DNA of 64,000 bases from Streptosporangium sp. NBC_01756 (GTDB taxonomy: Bacteria; Actinomycetota; Actinomycetes; Streptosporangiales; Streptosporangiaceae). The notes beneath the pieces are model-generated. The model made no database searches and was not told the origin of the DNA. It saw nothing but the letters and a program-made list of their open reading frames with translations. Within the stretch, counting starts at the first letter, position 1. Each line of letters begins with the position of its first letter. This document shows positions 51,297 to 58,895 of the stretch, piece by piece. The DNA lies in assembly GCF_035917975.1 (NCBI RefSeq), contig NZ_CP109130.1, forward strand, positions 5,146,001 through 5,210,000, written 5' to 3'. The position numbers were made by a program, and so were the translations under genes.

Positions 51297-52244
51297 ATGG
51301 CATCCTTTGCAGTCGTCGCCGAAGGGCTGCGCAAGCGGTACGGCGACACCAACGCTCTCGACGGGTTCGACCTGGCCGTGCCGGAGGGGACGGTCTGCGG
51401 TCTGCTCGGGCCGAACGGCGCGGGTAAGACGACCGCCATCCGCGTCCTGGCCACGCTGCTCCGGGCCGACGCGGGCCGCGCCGTCGTCGCCGGGTTGGAC
51501 GTGGCCGCGGAGTCGGCGCAGGTGCGCTATCGCATCGGCCTGGCCGGTCAGCAGTCGGCGGTGGACGAGATCCTCACCGGCAGGGAGAACCTGGAGATGT
51601 GGGGGCGGCTCTATCACCTCGACGCCGCCACCGCCCGCCGCCGGGCCGAGGAGCTGCTGGAGCAGTTCGGGCTGACCGAGGCGTCCGGCAAGCGGGTCAA
51701 GCACTATTCCGGCGGCATGCGCCGCCGCCTGGACCTGGCCGCCTCCTTCATCCTGGCTCCGCGCGTGCTGTTCCTCGACGAACCCACCACCGGCCTGGAT
51801 CCGCGCAACCGCAACGAGGTGTGGCGGGCCGTCCGGGCCCTGGCCGAGTTTGGCAGCACGGTGCTGATGACCACGCAGTACCTGTTCGAGGCCGACCAGC
51901 TCGCCGACCGGATCGCGGTGCTCGACGCGGGCCGGGTGATCGCCGAAGGCACCCCCGAGCGGCTCAAGTCGATGATCGGTGGCGACCAGCTCGACCTGGT
52001 CCTCCGCGAGGCCGCGGATCTGGACGCGGCCGCTCGCGTCATGGCCGGAGTCGCCGGAGCCGAGCCGGCCGCCGACGCCGACGCCCGGCGCCTGACCGCT
52101 CCCGTGCGCGACCGGATCGGTGCGCTGACCGAGATCATGCACGAGCTGCAGCAGCGTGGCATCGCGGTGGAGGACGTCGCCCTGCGCCGTCCGACGCTGG
52201 ACGAGGTGTTCCTGAGCCTGACCGCAGAGAAGGTGACCCCATGA
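51297..52244 (+). CDS. DrrA-type ABC exporter ATPase
   Basis: A 315-residue ATPase of the daunorubicin-resistance (DrrA) group. Walker A is GPNGAGKTT, the signature is HYSGGMRRRL and Walker B is RVLFLDEPTTGLDPRNRNEV. The C-terminal DrrA domain (GVAGAEPAADADARRLTAPV to RRPTLDEVFLSL) couples to the membrane subunit. ATG 51297 (MASFAVVAEGLRKRYG) is preferred over 51276 because the operator lies upstream of it. It overlaps the permease start by four bases. Substrate probably a hydrophobic drug or lipid, unknown. Confidence 0.94.
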   Translation: MASFAVVAEGLRKRYGDTNALDGFDLAVPEGTVCGLLGPNGAGKTTAIRVLATLLRADAGRAVVAGLDVAAESAQVRYRIGLAGQQSAVDEILTGRENLEMWGRLYHLDAATARRRAEELLEQFGLTEASGKRVKHYSGGMRRRLDLAASFILAPRVLFLDEPTTGLDPRNRNEVWRAVRALAEFGSTVLMTTQYLFEADQLADRIAVLDAGRVIAEGTPERLKSMIGGDQLDLVLREAADLDAAARVMAGVAGAEPAADADARRLTAPVRDRIGALTEIMHELQQRGIAVEDVALRRPTLDEVFLSLTAEKVTP

Positions 52245-53068
52245 CCATGCTCGTCGCTCCCGCCGTCCCCCGCACCTGGGGCGAGCGACTGCGCTGGACG
52301 CTGACGGACGGATGGATCATCGCCCGCAGCAACCTCGTCCACTGGGTGCGCAACCCCGCCGCGATCCTCAACCTGCTGCTCTACCCGGTCGTGATGGTGC
52401 TGCTGTTCGGCTATGTGTTCGGCAGCGCGATGAACGTCGCCGGAGGCGGTGACTACCGCGAGTTCCTGATGCCCGGCATGTTCGCCCAGACGATGACGCT
52501 CGGCGTGATGAGCACCATGATCGTCGTCACCACCGGCGCCGCTCGCGGCATCACCGACCGGTACCGTTCGATGCCGATCTCGCAGTCCGGGGTGGTGCTC
52601 GGCCGTGCGTTCGCCGACATGGTCAACTCCGTCCTCGAACTGGCCATCCTGCTCGGCTGCGGCCTGGTGGTCGGTTGGAGCTGGCATCGGGGGATCGGCA
52701 ACGCCCTGGCCGCTGCGGGACTGCTCCTGCTCCTGCGCTTCGCATTGATCTGGGTCGGCATCTACCTTGGGCTGATCCTCACCCCCGAGTCGGCGAGTGC
52801 GGCGTGGATGCCGCTGCTGCCGCTCACCATGCTCGCCAACACCTTCGTCTCCCCGGCCCAGATGCCCGGCTGGATGGGGGTGATCGCCGAGTGGAACCCG
52901 CTGTCGGCGACGGTGGCCGCCTGCCGGGAGCTGTTCGGAAACCCCGGCTGGGGCGGCGACTCCTGGGCCGCCGAGCACGCGCTGCCGCTGGCGATCGGCT
53001 GGCCGGTGCTGTTCACACTGATCTTCCTGCCGCTGTCCGCCCGTCGTTACCGCCGGCTGGGCCGCTGA
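52241..53068 (+). CDS. DrrB-type ABC-2 exporter permease
   Basis: A 275-residue membrane protein with six helices of the ABC-2 type. The first cytosolic part (TLTDGWIIARSNLVHWVRNP) is the coupling region. RFALIWVGIYLGLILTPESA and PLTMLANTFVSPAQMPGWMG are the ABC-2 signature helices. ATG 52241 overlaps the ATPase stop (ATGA). The pair forms a half-by-half exporter under TetR control. Confidence 0.94.
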   Translation: MTMLVAPAVPRTWGERLRWTLTDGWIIARSNLVHWVRNPAAILNLLLYPVVMVLLFGYVFGSAMNVAGGGDYREFLMPGMFAQTMTLGVMSTMIVVTTGAARGITDRYRSMPISQSGVVLGRAFADMVNSVLELAILLGCGLVVGWSWHRGIGNALAAAGLLLLLRFALIWVGIYLGLILTPESASAAWMPLLPLTMLANTFVSPAQMPGWMGVIAEWNPLSATVAACRELFGNPGWGGDSWAAEHALPLAIGWPVLFTLIFLPLSARRYRRLGR

Positions 53069-53172
53069 CCGCGGCCCCTGCGGATGTGCCCGGGTTAGCC
53101 GGTGGACCGCCCCGGGTAGGGGTGTTTGTACAGGTGTGCCCCCCATGGGTGGGAAAGTGGGGGTGTGCCCGG

Positions 53173-54516
53173 GTGATCGGGAAAGTGTCGTTCGTCGTGC
53201 TCGTCGTGCTCGCGGGAGGGGCGACGATCATCACCTTTGACCCGCCGAGTTCGGCCCGTTCCACGAGCTCGATCCAGCACGCGCATCCGATCCGGCCGGT
53301 GAGCCCGGCTCGACCGGGGAGGCCGCCGCAACCGGCGGGCATCGCCCGTCCTCCGACTCCGGCCCGTCCTCCGACTCCGGGCCGGCTTCCAACTGCGGCT
53401 CAGCTTCCGACCGCTACCAGACCCCCGTCTCCGGCCCGGCCCCTGTCTCCGGCCCGGCCCCCGGCGGGGGGCGCCGGTCCGGCGAGTGCCGGGACCGAGC
53501 ACGGCGCCCACGCGCCGATCGTCATCGCCCACCGGGGAGCCAGTGCCTTCCGGCCCGAGCACACCCTGCTCGCCTACGAGGTCGCCATCCAGAAGGGCAC
53601 CGACTACATCGAGCCGGATCTGGTCTCCACCAAGGACCATGTGCTGGTCGTCCGACATGAGAACGAACTCTCGGCGACCACGGACGTCGGCGTTCATCCC
53701 GAATTCGCCGGCCGTAGGACGACAAAGATCATAAACGGCACCCCGGTGACCGGCTGGTTCACCGAAGACTTCACGTTCGACGAACTGCGCACCCTCCGCG
53801 CCCGCGAGCGCTTCCCCCGGCGGCGGCCGGGCAGCAGCGCATACGACGGCCAGGCGTGGATCCCGACCCTGGAGGAGGTCGTCCAGCTCGCGCAGAAGCA
53901 CGGGGTGGGCGTCTACCCCGAGATCAAGTATTCGAGCTACTTCGCCTCGATCGGGCTGCCGATCGAGGCGCCCCTGCTGGAGATCCTGCGGCGCCACGGC
54001 TGGGACGACGCGTGCGATCCGGTGCTCATCCAGTCCTTCGAGACCGGCAACCTCAAACGGCTGAACTCCCTCACCCGGCTCCGGCTCATCCAGCTCATCG
54101 GCTCGGGGAACGGCCTGCCGTACGACCTGACGAAGAGCGGTGACCCGCGTACCTGCGGCGACCTCCTCGCCCCGGACGGCCTGCGGCAGATCGCCGGGTA
54201 CGCCGACGGCATCGGGGTGACCAGCGCACGGGTCGTGCCGATCGGACCCGACGGGAGATCGCAACCCGCCACCTCGCTCATCGAGGACGCCCATCGGCAG
54301 GGCCTGCTGGTGCACGTCTCCACCATCCGCGACGAGAACGGGAAGCTTCCCACGGACTACCGGCTGGGCAATCCCGCCGCCCGGTCCTACTCGCGCGCCG
54401 CCGGGAACGTGCGAGGCTGGCTCGAACGGCTGTTCCGGCTCCACGTGGACGGAGTGCTCGCCGACAACCCCGGGAGCGCGCGCGCCATCCGGGACCGGCT
54501 CTACCCCGGTCCCTGA
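53173..54516 (+). CDS. Exported glycerophosphodiester phosphodiesterase
   Basis: A 447-residue enzyme that cleaves glycerophosphodiesters to glycerol-3-phosphate. A membrane/signal helix (VSFVVLVVLAGGATIITF) at the start is followed by about 80 residues of Pro-rich linker, then the GDPD barrel. Active-site motifs are IAHRGASAFRPEHTLLAYE (HRG), YIEPDLVSTKDHVLVVRHE (ExD and His) and GVYPEIKYSSYF (Glu/Lys). The Asn of the usual PENT is His here (PEHT). GTG 53173 is the chosen start; GTG 53149 is possible. The long linker suggests it works in the wall, perhaps on teichoic acids or lipids. Confidence 0.9.
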   Translation: MIGKVSFVVLVVLAGGATIITFDPPSSARSTSSIQHAHPIRPVSPARPGRPPQPAGIARPPTPARPPTPGRLPTAAQLPTATRPPSPARPLSPARPPAGGAGPASAGTEHGAHAPIVIAHRGASAFRPEHTLLAYEVAIQKGTDYIEPDLVSTKDHVLVVRHENELSATTDVGVHPEFAGRRTTKIINGTPVTGWFTEDFTFDELRTLRARERFPRRRPGSSAYDGQAWIPTLEEVVQLAQKHGVGVYPEIKYSSYFASIGLPIEAPLLEILRRHGWDDACDPVLIQSFETGNLKRLNSLTRLRLIQLIGSGNGLPYDLTKSGDPRTCGDLLAPDGLRQIAGYADGIGVTSARVVPIGPDGRSQPATSLIEDAHRQGLLVHVSTIRDENGKLPTDYRLGNPAARSYSRAAGNVRGWLERLFRLHVDGVLADNPGSARAIRDRLYPGP

Positions 54517-54735
54517 CAGAAGCGGATCCGTCGGGTGGTGCACACGGCCCCGCCCGGCTCTCCTCCCGCCGGGCGAAACCGGCTGGCACGGCCGGCGCGT
54601 CCGGCGGTAGGGTCGGTGTCATGACCTGGCGACATTGATCCATCACCAGAGGTCGACGCGGAAGACGCTGTCGCGGACCGCCGGAGATGCCCAGCATCCC
54701 GAGCCCGCACGGTTCTCCCCCGCGACAAGGACCTC

Positions 54736-56019
54736 ATGATGATGCCTTTTCTGCGTGTGCCCCAGGCAGGTGCCAAGCGTCTGGCCGCGACGCTCTACGC
54801 CTACATGTTCCTGGATGACTTCATCCTGCTCTACCCGGTCTACGCGCTGCTGTTCGCCGAGACCGGACTGTCGACCGCCGAGATCTCCTCGCTGTTCGTG
54901 ATCTGGTCGCTCACCTCCCTGGTCCTGGAGATCCCCTCCGGAGTGTGGGCCGACGTCTTCTCCAGGCGGCTGCTCCTCGTCCTGGCACCGCTGCTGAGCG
55001 CCGCGGGTTACGCCCTGTGGATCGCCGCCCCTTCCTACGGGGCGTTCGCGGTCGGTTTCGTGCTCTGGGGTACGGCGGGGGCGCTGCAGTCGGGTGCCAT
55101 GGAGGCCCTGGTCTACACCGAGCTCGAACGGCTGGACGCCGCGGGCCGGTACGCCGCGGTCATGGGGCGTGCGCGTGCGCTCAGCACGGTCGCCGTCATG
55201 GTGGCCACGGCCGTGGCCGCTCCCGTGCTCGCCTGGGGCGGCTACCCGGCGCTCGCCGTGATGAGCGTGCTGGCCTGCGTGCTCTGCGCGGCCGTCGCGA
55301 TGACCTTCCCCGAGCACCGGGTGAAAGCCCAGGGGGAGGAGGGGCCGGGCGAGAGTCCGCTGCGCGCCTATACCGCCGTCCTGCGGGACGGCGTGCGGGA
55401 GGCGCGTGCCAGCCGGCCGATACGGCGGGCGCTGCTTCTGGTGGCCGGGGTGACGGCGGTCTGGGGCGCGCTGGAGGAGTACGTCTCCCTGCTCGCGGCC
55501 GGCTCCGGGGTCGCCGCGTACGCCGTGCCGCTCCTGGTGCTCCTCGTCTCCGCCGGGGTCGCCCTCGGCGGTCTGCTCGCGGCGGCCGGGCGCGGTCTCA
55601 CCGACCGGGGGCTCGCCGGAGTCCTGGGCATCGGGGCGGCGGCGCTCGCCGCCGGAGCGGTCAGCGGCGTCGCGGCGGGCTTCTTCGCGATCGCGGGGGC
55701 CTTCTGCCTCTTCCAACTGGCCACCGTGCTGGCGGACACGCGGCTCCAGGAGCGCATCACGGGTCCGGCCCGGGCCACGGTGACCTCGCTGGCCGGACTG
55801 GGCACGGAGGTGGCGGGCCTCGGTGTCTACGGCGTCTACGCCGCGGCCTCGACGGTGGCCGGACACGGCGTGATCTTCGCTGCCTTCGCCGTGCCGTACG
55901 TCGTCATCGCCGGTGCCCTGATCATGGGCGGTCGTTCACGGCCCGGTGACGGGCGGCGGTCGCCCGGCGGAGAGCTCACCTCAGCGGATCCCGCGTCTCC
56001 CCCGGGGCGGTCCTCATGA
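54736..56019 (+). CDS. MFS transporter
   Basis: A 427-residue membrane transporter with 12 helices. Helix 1-2 carries FLDDFILLYPVYALLFAETG, and the loop after helix 2 is SGVWADVFSRRLLLVLAP, an A-motif form. Helices 4-6 include SGAMEALVYTELERLDAAGR. The last 25 residues are polar (RSRPGDGRRSPGGELTSADP). ATG 54736 starts the frame, with AAGGA upstream. Drug or metabolite efflux is likely, the substrate unknown. The end of the gene is part of a 32-bp-period repeat (55997-56055). Confidence 0.88.
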   Translation: MMMPFLRVPQAGAKRLAATLYAYMFLDDFILLYPVYALLFAETGLSTAEISSLFVIWSLTSLVLEIPSGVWADVFSRRLLLVLAPLLSAAGYALWIAAPSYGAFAVGFVLWGTAGALQSGAMEALVYTELERLDAAGRYAAVMGRARALSTVAVMVATAVAAPVLAWGGYPALAVMSVLACVLCAAVAMTFPEHRVKAQGEEGPGESPLRAYTAVLRDGVREARASRPIRRALLLVAGVTAVWGALEEYVSLLAAGSGVAAYAVPLLVLLVSAGVALGGLLAAAGRGLTDRGLAGVLGIGAAALAAGAVSGVAAGFFAIAGAFCLFQLATVLADTRLQERITGPARATVTSLAGLGTEVAGLGVYGVYAAASTVAGHGVIFAAFAVPYVVIAGALIMGGRSRPGDGRRSPGGELTSADPASPPGRSS

Positions 56020-56055
56020 GATGCGCGCCTCCCCCGGGGAGGTTCTCATGAGATG
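55997..56055. repeat. 27-bp repeat x2 across the MFS stop codon
   Basis: CTCCCCCGGGGCGGTCCTCATGAGATG-like units lie at 55997-56023 and 56029-56055, 32 bp apart, with four differences. The first copy includes the MFS stop codon. Confidence 0.85.
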
Positions 56056-56089
56056 ACGGTCTGAGCTGCGGCGGGGTTATCGTGGGCGC

Positions 56090-56920
56090 GTGAGCAGATC
56101 ATCCGCCTTTGACGGTGCCGACCCCGAGAACCTCGCGAGGAGGGCGTCATCGTTCGGCGGCCAGGCGGCCGCGTACGCGCGGGAGCGGCCCGACTATCCC
56201 GACGCCGCCGTGTCGTGGGCACTCGGACCCGTCTCCGGGCGCGTGCCGCCGCGTGTCCTGGATCTGGGGGCGGGGACCGGGAAGCTGACCGAGGTGCTGC
56301 TCCGCCGCGTCGCAATCGCCGACGCCGACGCCGACGCCGACGCCGCTGACGCCGACGTCGCCGACGTCGTCGCGGTGGAGCCCGACGCGGCCATGCTCGC
56401 CCAGCTCCGTGACCGGCTGCCCGGGGTCCGGGCGCTGCCCGGCTCGGCGGAGGAGATCCCGCTGGCGGACGGCTCGGTCGACGCGATCGTGGTCGGGCAG
56501 GCCATGCACTGGTTCGACCTCGACCGGGCACTTCCCGAGATGGCCAGGGTCCTGGTGCCGGGCGGAGTGCTGGCGGGACTGTGGAACCTCGACGACGACA
56601 GGGTCTCCTGGGTGGACGGCCTGAAGCGGGTGGCGGCCAGCACGGTGTCGTTCACGGGCTGGCGGCCGCCCGAGATCCCGCTGCAGGGGACGGAGTTCCA
56701 CACGATCGAGCATGCCGAGTTCGCCCACGGCCAGCGCCGGACCGCGGAGTCGATGATGGCGACCATCGCCACCCACTCCCATGTGCTGACCCTCGGCAAG
56801 CCCGAGCGCACCGAGCTGACGGCGCGGGTCCTCGATTACCTGCGGTCCACTCCCGAGACCGCGCACGGCGAGTTCGAGCTTCCGATCACCACCGTGGTGG
56901 TCCGTATGCAGCGCCGCTGA
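56090..56920 (+). CDS. SAM-dependent methyltransferase (class I) with repeat insertion
   Basis: A 276-residue class I methyltransferase. SAM motif I is VLDLGAGTGKLTEVLL, post-motif I is VVAVEPDAAMLAQLRDRLPG, and motif II/III are VDAIVVGQAMHWFDLDRALP and LVPGGVLAGLWNLDDDR. The QAMHWFD stretch is typical of the small-molecule methyltransferases near UbiE/BioC. Between motif I and post-I is an inserted ADADADADAADADVADV segment coded by a GACGCC hexamer repeat (56318-56365 or so). GTG 56090 is the start. The substrate is unknown. Confidence 0.9.
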   Translation: MSRSSAFDGADPENLARRASSFGGQAAAYARERPDYPDAAVSWALGPVSGRVPPRVLDLGAGTGKLTEVLLRRVAIADADADADAADADVADVVAVEPDAAMLAQLRDRLPGVRALPGSAEEIPLADGSVDAIVVGQAMHWFDLDRALPEMARVLVPGGVLAGLWNLDDDRVSWVDGLKRVAASTVSFTGWRPPEIPLQGTEFHTIEHAEFAHGQRRTAESMMATIATHSHVLTLGKPERTELTARVLDYLRSTPETAHGEFELPITTVVVRMQRR

Positions 56921-57113
56921 CGCCTGGCCACCGGGGACCGTCGCCGGCGGGCGAGGCTGGAAGGGGTGAGGCGAAAAGGAATTTATGACCGTTTTGCCGA
57001 GTTGCGAGCTTTTTGCGGCTGCTGTTCATAGGATCTATGCCTGACCGTGACCATCGGCTGGAATCGTAGAGAGCCGCTCGAAGCGCTCAACCGCTCGAAA
57101 AGGGAGAGACACC

Positions 57114-58004
57114 GTGCTGAAGTCCAAGACGCGTCGTCGCGTCGCGGTCAAGACAGCCGCCATCGCAGCAGCATGTGGGGGCATCTTCTTCGGCGCTGTC
57201 CCGGCGATCGCCTCCATGGTGGCGACCCCGAAAACGGTCACCTACACCTGCACCGCCTCGGGGACGACCGCCACCTACAAGGTGCAGGTGGACATCACGG
57301 GCCCCCAGGCGCCGGCGCCGAGCTCGACCGTCGTGGCGACCTGGGCGGTCCAGCAGCCCGCCGCCTCGCCGTTCTTCACCGCGGCCTCGGCCATTCCCGC
57401 CACCGAGCGCCTCGTGCTCGACGGGGACGCGCTCGTCACCAGCAGTCCGTCGATCGTCCCCTCCGAGCTCCGGACGGTCGCGGCCACCGGCGCCGCCGCC
57501 TCCGTAGCGGCCGGTGCCTCGTTGCAGCCGCTCCCCATGCTGATCACGATGACTCCCACCGCGACCGGTGTCATCGCGGTCCAGCCGGGCTCGTTCAGCC
57601 TCTATCTGGAGCCGGGCGCCGGGAACGGTGGCGACCTGTACGTGTGCGACGTCGCGAACACGGCCTCGGCGGAGGCGAGCGCCGCGGCGCTGCTGATCAC
57701 GGTCAAGCCGTCGGGCACCACCACCGGGACGGGCACGCCGACGCCGACGCCGTCGAACACCACCCCCACCCCGACGGCCACGCCCACCACCGCGGCCCCC
57801 GTGGTCACCGTCACCCGGACCAGAACGGCCAAGCCCGCCGAGGACAGCCAGATCGACGAGACCCCCGGCGGCGGCGCCTCCACGGGCGGTGGCGGGGACG
57901 CCGGTCCGGACGCCCGAGTGATCATGTTCAGCGGTGCGCTGATGGTGGCCGGTGCGGCGATCGGCGGGCTGGTGCTGCGGCGCCGTACCGCGACCAGAGG
58001 CTGA
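57114..58004 (+). CDS. Exported Thr/Pro-rich surface protein, probable sortase substrate
   Basis: A 296-residue surface protein. A Sec signal (VKTAAIAAACGGIFFGAVPA) is cleaved near AIA. The folded part of about 175 residues has one Cys pair (VTYTCTASG, DLYVCDVAN). A short Thr/Pro stalk (TPTPTPSNTTPTPTATPT) follows, then TPGGGASTG (250-258), a spacer, one membrane helix and an Arg end (LVLRRRTATRG). The motif TP-x-GGA-x-TG is shared with the surface protein at 37112. GTG 57114 has GGGAG seven bases upstream. The sortase gene follows 12 bp downstream. Confidence 0.85.
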   Translation: MLKSKTRRRVAVKTAAIAAACGGIFFGAVPAIASMVATPKTVTYTCTASGTTATYKVQVDITGPQAPAPSSTVVATWAVQQPAASPFFTAASAIPATERLVLDGDALVTSSPSIVPSELRTVAATGAAASVAAGASLQPLPMLITMTPTATGVIAVQPGSFSLYLEPGAGNGGDLYVCDVANTASAEASAAALLITVKPSGTTTGTGTPTPTPSNTTPTPTATPTTAAPVVTVTRTRTAKPAEDSQIDETPGGGASTGGGGDAGPDARVIMFSGALMVAGAAIGGLVLRRRTATRG

Positions 58005-58016
58005 CCGGACGGCCGG

Positions 58017-58895
58017 ATGACCACCCCGACGCCTGAGAACCGGCCACGGCCTCCCGCGCAGTACGGGGGGCCGTCCGGGCATCCCCGCGGGCCCGTGCCG
58101 CCGTACGGGCCCGTGCCGGTCCATCCGGCCTACCAGCAGCCGGGATACCAGCAGTACGGCCGGCCGTACGAGGAGTGGCCGGAGGAGCAGACCGACGGCG
58201 GCCGGGTGATGCGGTCGGTGCTGATCCTGGCCGGGGTCGCCGGGGTGATCACCGTGCTGGTGGGCCTGATCCTCGTGGTGGCGTCACCCGAGCAGTACGG
58301 CCTGGCCGACGAACGCACCACGCTGCCGCCCCGCAGCCAGGTGAACGCCACCGCGCCGGCGGACCCCTACTTCCAGGCGTCCCCCACGGACCCGCCGCCG
58401 CTGCCGGCCCTCCCGCCCGCTCCGGCCATGCAGCCCTCGACCCCGGTGCGACTGGTCATCCCGAGGCTCGGCGTCAACGCGCCGATCAGGTCGGTCGGGC
58501 TCGACCGGCAGGGTGCGATCGAGGTGCCGCCGGTCGGCAACCCCAACCTGGTCGGCTGGTACCGCTCGGGCCCGACCGCCGGCGAGGCCGGACCGGCGAT
58601 CATGTTGGGGCACAAGGACACGAAGTCGGGGAGCGCGGTCTTCAGCCGCCTCGATGAGATCCGCAACGGTGACGTCATCGAGGTGCACCGCAAGGACGGC
58701 ATCATCGCGGTGTTCACCGTGGGCGGGCTCGAACAGGCGGACAAGACGGTCTTCCCGACGCAGCGGGTGTACGGCGAGTCACCCAACCCCCAGCTTCACC
58801 TGATCACCTGCGGCGGCACCTACAACCATGTGACCGGGCACTACACCGACAACGTCATCGCCTACGCGACCATGACCAGCACGCGGAAATCATGA
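58017..58895 (+). CDS. Class F sortase
   Basis: A 292-residue membrane transpeptidase. A long Pro/Tyr/Gln-rich cytosolic head (HPAYQQPGYQQYGRPYEEWP) precedes one helix (SVLILAGVAGVITVLVGLIL). The extracellular sortase domain has His199 in IMLGHKDTKSG and Cys265 in HLITCGGTYNHVTGHY. It is the same class F type as at 38896 (LITCGG, TDNVIAYA) and closely similar over the domain. The start ATG 58017 is 12 bp after the surface-protein stop. Its own stop overlaps the DUF2079 gene start (ATGA). Confidence 0.92.
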   Translation: MTTPTPENRPRPPAQYGGPSGHPRGPVPPYGPVPVHPAYQQPGYQQYGRPYEEWPEEQTDGGRVMRSVLILAGVAGVITVLVGLILVVASPEQYGLADERTTLPPRSQVNATAPADPYFQASPTDPPPLPALPPAPAMQPSTPVRLVIPRLGVNAPIRSVGLDRQGAIEVPPVGNPNLVGWYRSGPTAGEAGPAIMLGHKDTKSGSAVFSRLDEIRNGDVIEVHRKDGIIAVFTVGGLEQADKTVFPTQRVYGESPNPQLHLITCGGTYNHVTGHYTDNVIAYATMTSTRKS

